NCBI GenBank assembly: GCA_029216955.1
Contig: JANAVB010031417.1
Span: forward strand, 20,685,278-20,749,277
DNA length: 64,000 nucleotides
Direction of reading: 5' to 3'
Source: Iris pallida
Lineage: Eukaryota > Streptophyta > Magnoliopsida > Asparagales > Iridaceae
Shown: positions 48,306-57,187 of the stretch, piece by piece
Layout: every line of letters begins with the position of its first letter
How positions within the stretch are numbered: position 1 is the stretch's first letter
Translations under genes and position numbers: made by a program
Notes under the pieces: generated by a model
The model's input: the letters and a program-made list of their open reading frames with translations, nothing else
What the model was told of the DNA's origin: nothing
Databases searched by the model: none

Positions 48306-49517
48306 CTACGTTGACTCTCCTAAAGAGTGATGATCCGAAGCAACCCGGACAAGGCTAATTGTTCGGTTCTTGAGTATCTTCTCTCTTCGGTCCAAAATAG
48401 ACACAGGCTGTTCCTCGTAAGACAGGTTGGTACCAACAACCAGCTCAGAATGATCAAGGATATGGCTTGGGTCCGATACATACCTACGTAACTGAGATAC
48501 ATGGAACACGTCATGCACCTCTCGTAACGAAGGTGGAAGGGATAAACGATAAGCAACATCGCCTATCCGATCAAGGATAACAAACGGGCCCACATACCGC
48601 GGACTCAACTTCCTGCGAACGTCAAATCTAATGACCCCACGGGTAGGTGAGATCCGTAAGAACACGTGGTCCCCAACGGAAAACTCTAGCGGCCTACGAT
48701 GCTGGTCCGCCCAATGACGATGCCGATCCTGCGCAACTCGAAGTCGCTCTCTAATTTCCTTGACCACTTCAACTGTTTGGACAATCATTTTCGGGCCTAA
48801 AATCTTCATCTCTCCGATATCATCCCATGCCAGTGGCGACCTACACTTCTTACTATATAGTGCTTCAAATGGCACCATTTGGATACTGGCTTGATAACTG
48901 TTGTTGTATGAGAATTCGACTAAGTGCAGGTGGCTCTTCCAAGATCCTCCAAAATCCAGAGTGCAAGCTCGCAACATATCCTCTAAAGTCTGAATTGTTC
49001 TTTCTGATTGCCCGTCCGTCTGTGGATGGTAAGCCGTGCTAAATCTTAACTTGGTACCCAGACTATGATGTAAGCTCTTCCAGAAATGTGATGTAAAATG
49101 GGTATCTCTGTCTGACACAATACTGACAGAGACTCCATGCTGCCTGACTATCTGCTGCATATACAACTCTGCCAACTTTTCTATAGATTGCCCTACTCTG
49201 AAAGGAAGAAAGTGTGCCACCTTTGTTAGCCGATCTACTATCACCCAAATAGCATCTTTACTACTTGGTGATCTCGGTAAACCGGTCACAAAGTCTATTG
49301 TAATATGTTCCCATTTCCATTCCGGAATAGGAAGCGGTTGCAATAACCCAGCTGGCCTCTGCTGTTCTGCCTTCACTTGCTGACATACCAAGCAACGGAA
49401 AACAAATCTAGCTATCTCCCTCTTTATCCCGTTCCACCAGAAGTGCTGCTTGATATCTTGGTACATCTTGGTCCCTCCAGGGTGTATAGAATACTGAGAA
49501 CTGTGAGCTTCTGTCAT
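48306..49517 (-). pseudogene. K integrase core, C-terminus and chromodomain, ended by a TAG
   Basis: The HHCC finger end (FRCLVCQQVK) is followed by the DDE core: ITIDFVTGLP, IVSDRDTHFTSHFW and HPQTDGQSERTIQTLEDML. The C-terminal module follows: GDHVFLRISPTRGV, SPRYVGPF, LPPSLREVHDVFHVSQLRRYV. The chromodomain starts at about REKILKNRTISLVRV and is cut by TAG at 48306-48308, where family members have Trp. Open sequence in the same frame continues past it (EREDDIRSRYPHLFD). Chromodomains of this lineage steer integration to heterochromatin. The same frame continues upstream with two more TAGs. Confidence 0.9.
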
Positions 49518-49523
49518 AACCTC

Positions 49524-49778
49524 CTATCTGATATCTCCACTAGGCACACATAGGCGCGATCCAAACCTAAGGGTACCATCTTCATGAATTCTCATCTCCT
49601 TCCTGAGTCCTGACTCACATTCTGCCCTAAGCTTCTGAATCCTTGGGTCCTGTGCCTGAGCTACCTTGATCCTGTCTACCAAGTCAGATTGAACTTGTAG
49701 ACTTGTTAGAACTCCTACATCACTAGGAAGTATAACTTCGATGCCCATCTCCTGAAGGTCTTCTAAGATATGCCTCTA
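49524..49778 (-). pseudogene. K pol linker between RNase H and integrase, between two in-frame TAGs
   Basis: The frame of RT/RNase H continues through TAG at 49776-49778 and again TAG at 49524-49526. The segment between has the usual linker content (QVQSDLVDRIKVAQAQDPRI, DGTLRFGSRLCVPSGDIR). Both stops are one change from CAG or a similar sense codon. Confidence 0.8.
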
Positions 49779-50978
49779 TGTTGTCAACATAAATGTGCCG
49801 TCTCTCCTGCTGAGAGCGTCTGCAACCACATTAGCCTTGTCTGAATGATACTGAAGCTCCACGTCATAATCCTTGATCAACTCCAACCATCTTCTCTGTC
49901 TCATGTTCAGCTCCTTCTGAGTAAAGATGTACTTCAGACTTTTGTGGTCTGTGTACATGTCCACTCGGTCACCATATAAGTAATGCCTCCATAGCTTCAA
50001 AGCAAACACTACTGCTGCCAACTCCAAGTCATGAGTTGGGTAATTCTTCTCGTGGTCTCGAAGTTGCCAAGATGCATATGCTATCACCTTCCCATGTTGC
50101 ATAAGGACACATCCAAGTCCTTTACCTGATGCATCACAATATACAGTGAAACCTCCGGGCCCAACTGGCAATGAAAGAATAGGTGCTGATATCAACTTCT
50201 GCTTCAAGTTCTCAAATGATGCCTGACCTTCTGCCGACCAGACGAATGGTACATCCTTCCGTGTCAAGCGGGTCATGGGTGCCGAAAGTCTTGCAAAGTC
50301 TGATACGAATCTTCTGTAATATCCCGCCAATCCCAAGAAACTCTGTACATCTGCTACGGTCTTGGGTACTGGCCAACTCTCTACTGCTTCTACCTTCTTG
50401 GGATCCACTGCTACTCCAGCTCCTGATACGATGTGCCCCAAAAATGAAATGTGGTCCGACAACTCACACTTGCTGAGCTTGGCATACAACTGGTTCTCTC
50501 TCAGAACTTGTAACACTTTCATGAGGTGGTTTTCATGCTCCTCTTCACTAGTAGAGTACACGAGAATGTCGTCAAGAAATACAACGACAAATTGATCTAA
50601 GTACGGCAAAAAGATGTGGTTCATCAAATCCATAAATATTGCTGGAGCATTGGTCAAACCAAACGGCATTACCAAGAATTCATAATGCCCATACTTCGAC
50701 CTGAATGTTGTCTTGGGAATATCCTCCTTCCGAACCCTCACTTGATGATACCCTGAACGAAGATCTATCTTGGAGAAAACTCTAGCTCTGCTCAACTGAT
50801 CAAACAAGTCGTCGATCCTGGGTAGTGGGTACTTGTTCTTTACTGTTGCCGCGTTAAGCTTCCTGTAATCGATGCACAATCTGGATGACCCATCCTTCTT
50901 CTCCACAAGTACTACTGGTGCTGCCCATGGTGATATGCTAGCTTGGATGAACTTCTTCTCCTTCAGTTCCTCTATGTG
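49776..50978 (-). CDS. K reverse transcriptase and RNase H, 5' end cut by B-C
   Basis: RT motifs: [71 protein letters not shown], catalytic [11 protein letters not shown] (F-L-DD box), LSFLGH-like FLGHIVS. RNase H follows: [53 protein letters not shown]. The frame upstream of [10 protein letters not shown] is displaced to 63897-64000 by the insertion. The 13 codons beyond 50978 in this frame are LTR B sequence, not K. Confidence 0.92.
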   Translation of the reverse strand, partial: HIEELKEKKFIQASISPWAAPVVLVEKKDGSSRLCIDYRKLNAATVKNKYPLPRIDDLFDQLSRARVFSKIDLRSGYHQVRVRKEDIPKTTFRSKYGHYEFLVMPFGLTNAPAIFMDLMNHIFLPYLDQFVVVFLDDILVYSTSEEEHENHLMKVLQVLRENQLYAKLSKCELSDHISFLGHIVSGAGVAVDPKKVEAVESWPVPKTVADVQSFLGLAGYYRRFVSDFARLSAPMTRLTRKDVPFVWSAEGQASFENLKQKLISAPILSLPVGPGGFTVYCDASGKGLGCVLMQHGKVIAYASWQLRDHEKNYPTHDLELAAVVFALKLWRHYLYGDRVDMYTDHKSLKYIFTQKELNMRQRRWLELIKDYDVELQYHSDKANVVADALSRRDGTFMLTT

Positions 50979-52079
50979 TGTAGGATGTAGAAAATTATGA
51001 CACGCTGTCATTTTCATCCATACGCTTAAAGACAGATGTCAGTTGAAGCCATACGCTCATTCAAAAGCCATACGCTCAGTAAATATTTTATTATTTACTG
51101 AAGTGACAGCACAGCATATGTTTAAATAGGAATGAATCTGACACTTCATCTTTCGTACAAAGACAGCTGTCACGAGGAAAAGTAACCGTCGTATAGGTTT
51201 TCGAAGAGCCGGTTTTGTCTTTTACAAGGACAACTCAGCAGCCTTCATAAATACAAAAGCCATCATTACTGTCAGTTTTGACAGTCTGTCAGCCGTCAAA
51301 TCCGCAGTCACGACGCTCGAGAAGATTTTGTCAGTTATGGAAGATATGGTGTACCAAAAAAGATTGATGATAGCCACGTGGCCACTTCTCCAGTGAGCGT
51401 ATCAACCTCACATGACTCCTTCTTCACCCAGTCAAGTGAGCGTATCGACCTCACATGACTCCTTCCTCACACAGTCAAGTGAGCGTATGGACCTCACATG
51501 ATTCCTTGTTAACCAAGCGAGCGTATGACCTCACATGACTCCTTGCCCATAAAGTGAGCGTATGGATTTTCTATGGCACTACGCTGTCCAAGTCAGCGTA
51601 TAACTCTCCTTCAACAAGGCAGCGTATTACAGCAACCATATCCAGGATTACAGTCAACACACGTTCTCACGTGTCCTGTACCAGTTATCCACTTCTCTAG
51701 AAGTTATGCAACGTAGCATCCAGGCCATCAATCTCTCCTGAACATGCTCTACTACTTTCAACCGCACGCTAATGTGTCTCCATCAGAATTCGCCACGCGT
51801 CCCTGCAGTTATGCACACGTCAAGTAACTACCTGAGCGTATGCTTAAGGACAGTTATCCTGAACTCTATAAAAAAGAGTTTCTTCATCTTCATCAGAGAC
51901 TACAGGTCATTTTCAGAGAGAACAGAGAGATTGCCCAGTTGCTGTCCAAGTTCTTCAAAGTTTGAGTTTTCTTCATCGCATCGTCCAAGGGATAAAGTAA
52001 TCGTCTTCTAGATTAGATTCCTACAGTTGTAATTTTCTCAGATACAAAATAAATAAAGTGAATTTATTTATGGAAAACA
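50979..52079 (+). repeat. 5' LTR of B-C (1101 bp)
   Basis: TGTAGGATG...GGAAAACA. TATA at about 51866-51873; U3 tandem words at about 51393-51580. The ORF1 ATG lies at 52070-52072, inside the LTR. Confidence 0.95.
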
Positions 52080-52663
52080 AATTGGCGACTCTGCTGGGGA
52101 AAGCTGTCTCCTCCAATGAGATAGCAACAACTCAATGCGATACTTCGTCGATCGGCTTGACGAAGAAGACGATGGTTGTACAATTCGACCAATCGGCTTA
52201 TGAAGAAATGCTCAAGGCGAAGGAGGGCCGCACTACTTCCTCCGCTCTTCCTGTTGCCAAGAAGAAGGGACACTCCGTCTATGTCCCTAAGTCTTCTGCA
52301 GCAATCCGAGACGCTTCTGTCACTTCTCATGCTGACAAGAACACGTCTTCAACTTCCATGAAGCACACTTCGGCTTCTCGGAACACGGCAACAGTGGTTT
52401 CCCCTAGTCACGCTGACAAAATTGGTTCTTTAACCAAGTCAATGTGTCCAAGGAAAACCATCTCTGGACATGTCAAAGTCCCTTCTCCTTCTATTCTTAC
52501 GACAGCAGTCGGCTCTTTAGCCATTGGTGACTCTGAGCGTATGGCATTCAAAGGACAGCGTACGGCAAAGGCAGTGTACAAAAGCCAACATCAGGCAGCG
52601 TACGCTGAGCCAAAGCCAGTGTATGCTAATAAAAAGGCAGCGTATGACCAGAAGTCCAACTGA
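52070..52663 (+). CDS. B-C ORF1, N-terminal part
   Basis: The ATG at 52070 is in the LTR tail; codons 5 onward (LATLLG) are the PBS. The N-terminus is shared with D's ORF1 (NKLATLLG, VV-x3-Q-x-AYEE). After residue 60 it is Lys/Ser/Thr-rich. The last third is built from AGCGTATG-type words (SERMAFKGQRTAKAVYK, QAAYAEPKPVYANKKAAYDQ), so the repeat is translated as Tyr/Ala/Lys periodicity. It stops at 52663; similar sequence continues in other frames. Function unknown. Confidence 0.7.
   Translation: MENKLATLLGKAVSSNEIATTQCDTSSIGLTKKTMVVQFDQSAYEEMLKAKEGRTTSSALPVAKKKGHSVYVPKSSAAIRDASVTSHADKNTSSTSMKHTSASRNTATVVSPSHADKIGSLTKSMCPRKTISGHVKVPSPSILTTAVGSLAIGDSERMAFKGQRTAKAVYKSQHQAAYAEPKPVYANKKAAYDQKSN
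52083..52100 (+). promoter_or_regulatory. Primer-binding site of B-C, within ORF1
   Basis: TGGCGACTCTGCTGGGGA lies 3 nt after the LTR end; identical to D's PBS. Presumed tRNA-Arg-type PBS of Tat elements (from memory). Confidence 0.85.
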
Positions 52664-53474
52664 AGTCAGCGTATGCTAACGATACAGTCCTTTGACTGTT
52701 TCTGAAAATCAGATTGGAGGTTTCTTCCACAGAACATACAAATGATTCCCCTCAACTTGCACATCTTGTGCCAACCAAGGAGAAAGACTCTTTAGTCAAC
52801 TCCTCTACTCCTAAGGTTTACCTCTGGAGTTAATTTGACTAGTACTCTTACTAGAGATCAAACAATGGAAAACGCCTTTTGGCTAATTCCTCGAAAGATG
52901 GATTATTACCAACTCCTAGTCAGAATAATATCATCTTCCTTCTCTCAAAATTTTTCGGTCTGAGAAAGGCAAATTACAAGTATCCAAGACTGATATTAAA
53001 GTCAAATCTCTCACGGATCTTCGTAATAAGCTTAATCAGAATCGGTTCGGTTCCACTGAGACAAGTATATTAGACCCTGATGCAGAATATGCAAGAAACT
53101 ATGTGGCTCAAATTAATCAGTCTTTATACACTCAGGAACCAAGAAGACAGAAGAACAAAAGACAAGTTTCTACACAGAAACTATCTTCAAATACTTCCCA
53201 ATCTGTTCCTACAGATCTCCGGGAATATTACAAAATAAACAGAGAATTGACACTCCATCTGGCTATGACATTGCCCATATTCGCCATGAAAAGCATGGTT
53301 GTGACTTCCAACCTGGGTTGTCATCCAATGTTGTTGTTCACCAAAAGACAATCTGTTTTCGAACGGATTCAATATGAACCAATATTGGATGAAGATGAAC
53401 CTCTTTATGCTTCTGTCAACATGACTTCCAGAAATATTGGGGGTAGCATACGGTCTGATGCTATCAGACTCTGA
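52664..53474 (+). pseudogene. B-C ORF1 C-terminal part, frameshifted
   Basis: Protein-like stretches in changing frames: SLTDLRNKLNQNRFGSTE and LDPDAEYARNYVAQINQSLYT (frame of 53103-53474, open from about 52966), then VPTDLREYYKINREL. Then either GYDIAHIRHEKHGCDFQPG in one frame or the listed frame in another. Single-base losses best explain this. No known domain. Confidence 0.55.
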
Positions 53475-53754
53475 AGATGGTGTTATTCGGCACTCGATCC
53501 AGGACCGGAGCCTTGACCAGAGCCTCTCTTCTTCTCATCCAAGTGGTAATCCGGAGATCACAGAAGACTTCCTTGGAGAGTCCAATTTTCCAGTATTGAC
53601 TCCTGTGAAAAGCCCTGGGAAAGATACTGATTCACACAGTAATGATTCAGAACAGACTGTTTCATCATCTATTCCTCGAATGATTACCACTTACATGGCA
53701 GAAAGTGATCATGAACCTTCGATTAGCAATGAGGCTCATGAAAGAGGATTTCTT

Positions 53755-55030
53755 CTTTAGAACAACAATTACGAGCTATGGCAGATACATTGAGTGCTAT
53801 GCACACTCTAATGCAGGCTCAACAACAGACAGCACCACCAGTGGTATTGAATACCCCTGTTGTTCCAAACCCCGACCCTCTACTATTTGGGGGTACAATC
53901 TAATGTTTCTGTACAAACCACACCAAGTCACTCTGGAGCTGGGGTGGTACATATGCTGCAGTCCCTCCTCCCAATTACACTCTACAAGCCACAACTCCAC
54001 AATCTTCGGGAGTTGTCTCTGAAGAATGAAGAATCTCAAAACTCAATTCGAGGCATTCAAACAGAAGGATGGTTACAAAGGTTAGGCATCAAACAGCCTT
54101 ATCCGATAGAATGGAAGCAGGTATCGTATCCACCAAAATACAAACCTCTGACCATCTCTTTCTATGATGGGACAACATCTCCAAGTCAGTTCATTAATCA
54201 TTTTGAAGTAATGACTGATCAACTGCAACCAAGTGACGCCCTCCTTACTGGGTATTCATTGGATGTCTCAAAGGAACGGCTTATGAATGGTATAGAAGTC
54301 TCCCGATGGGTGCATTACCTCATTTGCCGGTTTTAAGCAAATGTTTCTTGAACGATTCTACGAAGGGCTCAATGATATGACCATGTCGGCCCTCATAAGA
54401 ATCAAACAGAAATAATGAGACCACTGAGGAATTCATTGAGAGATTCAGAAGAGAAGCCCTCAAAATGCCTCTTGGAACTCCCGATGCTGTTACGATCGAC
54501 ACTTGCAAGTCGAACCTCTTACCAATTATCAGTATGTGGACAGGGTCCACTCAGTTCCAAGATTGGCCTTCTTTCATTGTCAGTGCCAAGGCTGCCGAGG
54601 TCAGTGCTGAGACCTTTAAGGGTCTGGGGGTACAAATGGCTCCCAAAGAATCAAATCAGAGTGCTAGCAATAGTACTCGACCCAACAATCGCAAAGGGAA
54701 AGAAGCTCTTGAAGTCAATCTCCAAAACAGTAGTCAAGAGGTAAAGACTACCCAAGCTACTTCAGCTTCAACAAATCAACAACAGAGATCTCCTCGGCCG
54801 AAAGAAGAATATTCTTTCGATGATGACGATGTTCAGGGTATCTTTGAATGCTTACTCAAAGGTAATAAGATTCAATTGCCAGAAATTAAAAAGCCTGATG
54901 AAGCCATAAGACAGATCATCCAAAATACTGTCCATATCATAGAATGCTGGGTCATACAATCCGGTCTTGCTATGTATTAAAAGGGAAGATTCAAGAGATG
55001 ATTAAATCAGGAGCTGTGACCTTAACACCC
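53755..55030 (+). pseudogene. B-C Gag, interrupted by several single-base frameshifts
   Basis: An N-terminal amphipathic segment (LRAMADTLSAMHTLMQAQQQ) precedes the capsid region IKQPYPIEWKQVSYPPKYKP, FYDGTTSPSQFINHFEVM, then shifted WY-SLP and FKQMFLERFY-EGLNDMTM counterparts, EEFIERFRREALKMPLG, and a zinc-knuckle area (LGHTIRSCYVLKGKIQEMIK). At least four frame changes occur between 53870 and 55090, each repairable by one missing base. D's gag is the homologue. The final frame continues into the 55089 ORF. Confidence 0.75.
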
Positions 55031-55088
55031 AAAGACAAAACAGTCACAGCAAATGTAATTCAATGCAGTTCGGGACTTCCCTCCCTTA

Positions 55089-57047
55089 ATGGTGGAAAGT
55101 GGGATTATTCCTATCCCCAAAGCAACTCTCGAAGTTATAAACATCCCACCAGCACAGAATGACGGACTTGTTCCTGTCACAACTAAGAAGGGAGAAATCA
55201 TGTGGATTCACCCAGACTTAAAGACAGAGTTTGAGACGTCTTCCTCTTCTCCTCGGAAGATTTCCTCATCTAAAAAGAAGCTCGGGAAGACTAAGTCATG
55301 CAATGTGACTTCTAGTTTCACACCCGATTTTTATCTAACCTCTACTTTCATCTCAGCAGGAAATTCATTCTCTACGAAGATAAAATCTGTACCTCAAATT
55401 GAAGATAGGTACAAACCTGCTTTTCATTTATACAGTTCACAATCTTGTGAATTGATGGCGAAAATGGGTTATGATCTAGCCACTGCCCCAGGTTTGAACT
55501 CAGGCAAGGGACTCCGAGCACCTTTGGCCATCACCATGAGACATAATCAATCTCGTGTTGGCCTTGGTTTCTGGAATGAAGCTTTCATCAAACATAAAAG
55601 AACCAAGAGCAAAATAAAGAATTGCAGCATGGTTTCCATAGACCTTGAACCAGAATCTGAAGTTGAAGTTCATGCTGGAACTCGGTCAGGAAAAGTATAT
55701 TTGAAAGATTATGCTGAAGTTCCTGAAGAAATTTCTGACGTTCCTCCGGTTACAGTTTCAACTCCAATCTCTACTGAAGAGCCTTTAAATGTTCCTGTTG
55801 AGACAGTTCCTTCTAAATCAACAGCAGCTGACAAAGGCAAACAACAAGTCCGCTTCGACAAACCATTGAAGAAGTCATCTCCTACAGGACTTGAAAAGCC
55901 TTATAATTTTGATATATTAGCTCAACTAGCCAATACCCCAGCTAAATTATCAATCTTTGAGCTCTTACGCCTCTCTAAAGAGACTCGAGAAACTTTAAGT
56001 GAAGCACTGCTGCAAGCAGAAACCTGCTTAACTCTTCTCAAGAAGTTGGAAACAGGACCTGTTTCTCATTGCCATAATGTATTGGAATTTATTCCAAACA
56101 TTACCTTTACGCAGGACGATATGCTGCTAGAGGATAATCGACATGATCGTCCTTTATATCATACAGGATATATTGATTCTATGAAGGTTGATCGTTTACT
56201 GATTGATCCAGGATCCGCTCTCAGTATTATGCCAAAGGCTATGTTAGATGCATTGAAGATACCTGTGCATAGTCTTTCCAGTACTATCACTACCATCTTG
56301 GGATTCAATCAAGGAAAAAGTGAGCCTTTAGGCAAGATTCGCCTTAAATTTCAAATAGGCGATCTTCGTACTAAGGTTACTTTTTACATCATCGACAATC
56401 ATGGTTGCTCATACAATGCTCTATTAGGAAGACCATTCTTGCATGAACATAATGTCGTTCCTTCAACCCTTCATCAGTGCTTCAAATATGTTGATGATAA
56501 TGGAGAGGTTCAAAAAGAAGTGGCAGATCTTTACCCATTCAAAGGAGTCGAAGCTTACTTCAATGACGCTCGCATGTACAAAGATGAATACTCGAAAGTC
56601 TTGCAAGCTATGGATAATGAAGATGAGACATCCAAAGTTGACACTTTTGTTATTCCTGTAAAAGGGCGTATCACTCCTCCGCAGTCTGTTAGATCATCCG
56701 AAGAAGGCTCACTGATAATTCCTGTCAGTGTACGCACTACTGCACCATCTTCCCAAGCTTCACAAAGTTCGCTGATCATTCCTGTCAGTGGACTCATCAC
56801 TCCCCCTCCATCTTCTCAGGCTAGATCAGATACTCTAGTCATTCCAGTCAGTGGACGCATTACTTATCCACGGTCTTCTTCAAGGGAGCTCACCTCTTCT
56901 GAGCCTTTTGTTATCGATCTTAATCGAAACAAAAATTCTAACTGTTCTTCTTCCTCCCCCTTTGTCATTAATTTGACTAAGTCTGATAAGGCTCAGCCTT
57001 CTGTTGTAAATACAGCATCTAGTATTAATGAAGCATCTCCTTTGTAG
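55089..57047 (+). CDS. B-C Gag C-terminal spacer, G-patch-like motif and protease
   Basis: 652 codons open. Residues about 118-165 resemble a G-patch (ELMAKMGYDLATAPG, GKGLRAP, VGLGFW). The retropepsin lies at about 345-450: YIDSMKVDRLLIDPGSALSIM with Asp373, then FYIIDNHGCSYNALLGRPFL. The active site reads D-P-G rather than D-[ST]-G. A C-terminal Ser/Thr/Pro-rich tail has four repeats of (L/F)(I/V)IPV(S/K)G-RIT-type (about 515-605). The start shown is only the first ATG in the frame; it is part of the gag-pol polyprotein. The stop at 57045 may fall in an intron. Confidence 0.8.
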   Translation: MVESGIIPIPKATLEVINIPPAQNDGLVPVTTKKGEIMWIHPDLKTEFETSSSSPRKISSSKKKLGKTKSCNVTSSFTPDFYLTSTFISAGNSFSTKIKSVPQIEDRYKPAFHLYSSQSCELMAKMGYDLATAPGLNSGKGLRAPLAITMRHNQSRVGLGFWNEAFIKHKRTKSKIKNCSMVSIDLEPESEVEVHAGTRSGKVYLKDYAEVPEEISDVPPVTVSTPISTEEPLNVPVETVPSKSTAADKGKQQVRFDKPLKKSSPTGLEKPYNFDILAQLANTPAKLSIFELLRLSKETRETLSEALLQAETCLTLLKKLETGPVSHCHNVLEFIPNITFTQDDMLLEDNRHDRPLYHTGYIDSMKVDRLLIDPGSALSIMPKAMLDALKIPVHSLSSTITTILGFNQGKSEPLGKIRLKFQIGDLRTKVTFYIIDNHGCSYNALLGRPFLHEHNVVPSTLHQCFKYVDDNGEVQKEVADLYPFKGVEAYFNDARMYKDEYSKVLQAMDNEDETSKVDTFVIPVKGRITPPQSVRSSEEGSLIIPVSVRTTAPSSQASQSSLIIPVSGLITPPPSSQARSDTLVIPVSGRITYPRSSSRELTSSEPFVIDLNRNKNSNCSSSSPFVINLTKSDKAQPSVVNTASSINEASPL

Positions 57048-57187
57048 TATATTGATGTTTGTGGTTATGTACAAAGTTATTTACAATTGCTAAATAGCTT
57101 AGAGCCACTAACTATAGGGGTTGTTTAAGCTCTTCATACAGACGTATCATTAGACTCTATACAGAAATCATACTTTGTGGTCCCCAG
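57044..57187 (+). other. Possible intron between protease and RT
   Basis: The frames before (55089-57047) and after (57177 on) are the same register, separated by only two in-frame stops (TAG 57045, TAA about 57126). GT donors (57044, 57047) and AG acceptors (57164, 57187) are available. Ogre elements are known to have a spliced intron at this place. Splicing here is inferred. Confidence 0.4.

Noticed and set aside
52058..52069. Earlier GTG start for B-C ORF1
   Set aside because: An ATG at 52070 matches the start of D's ORF1; the GTG gives four extra residues with no counterpart.
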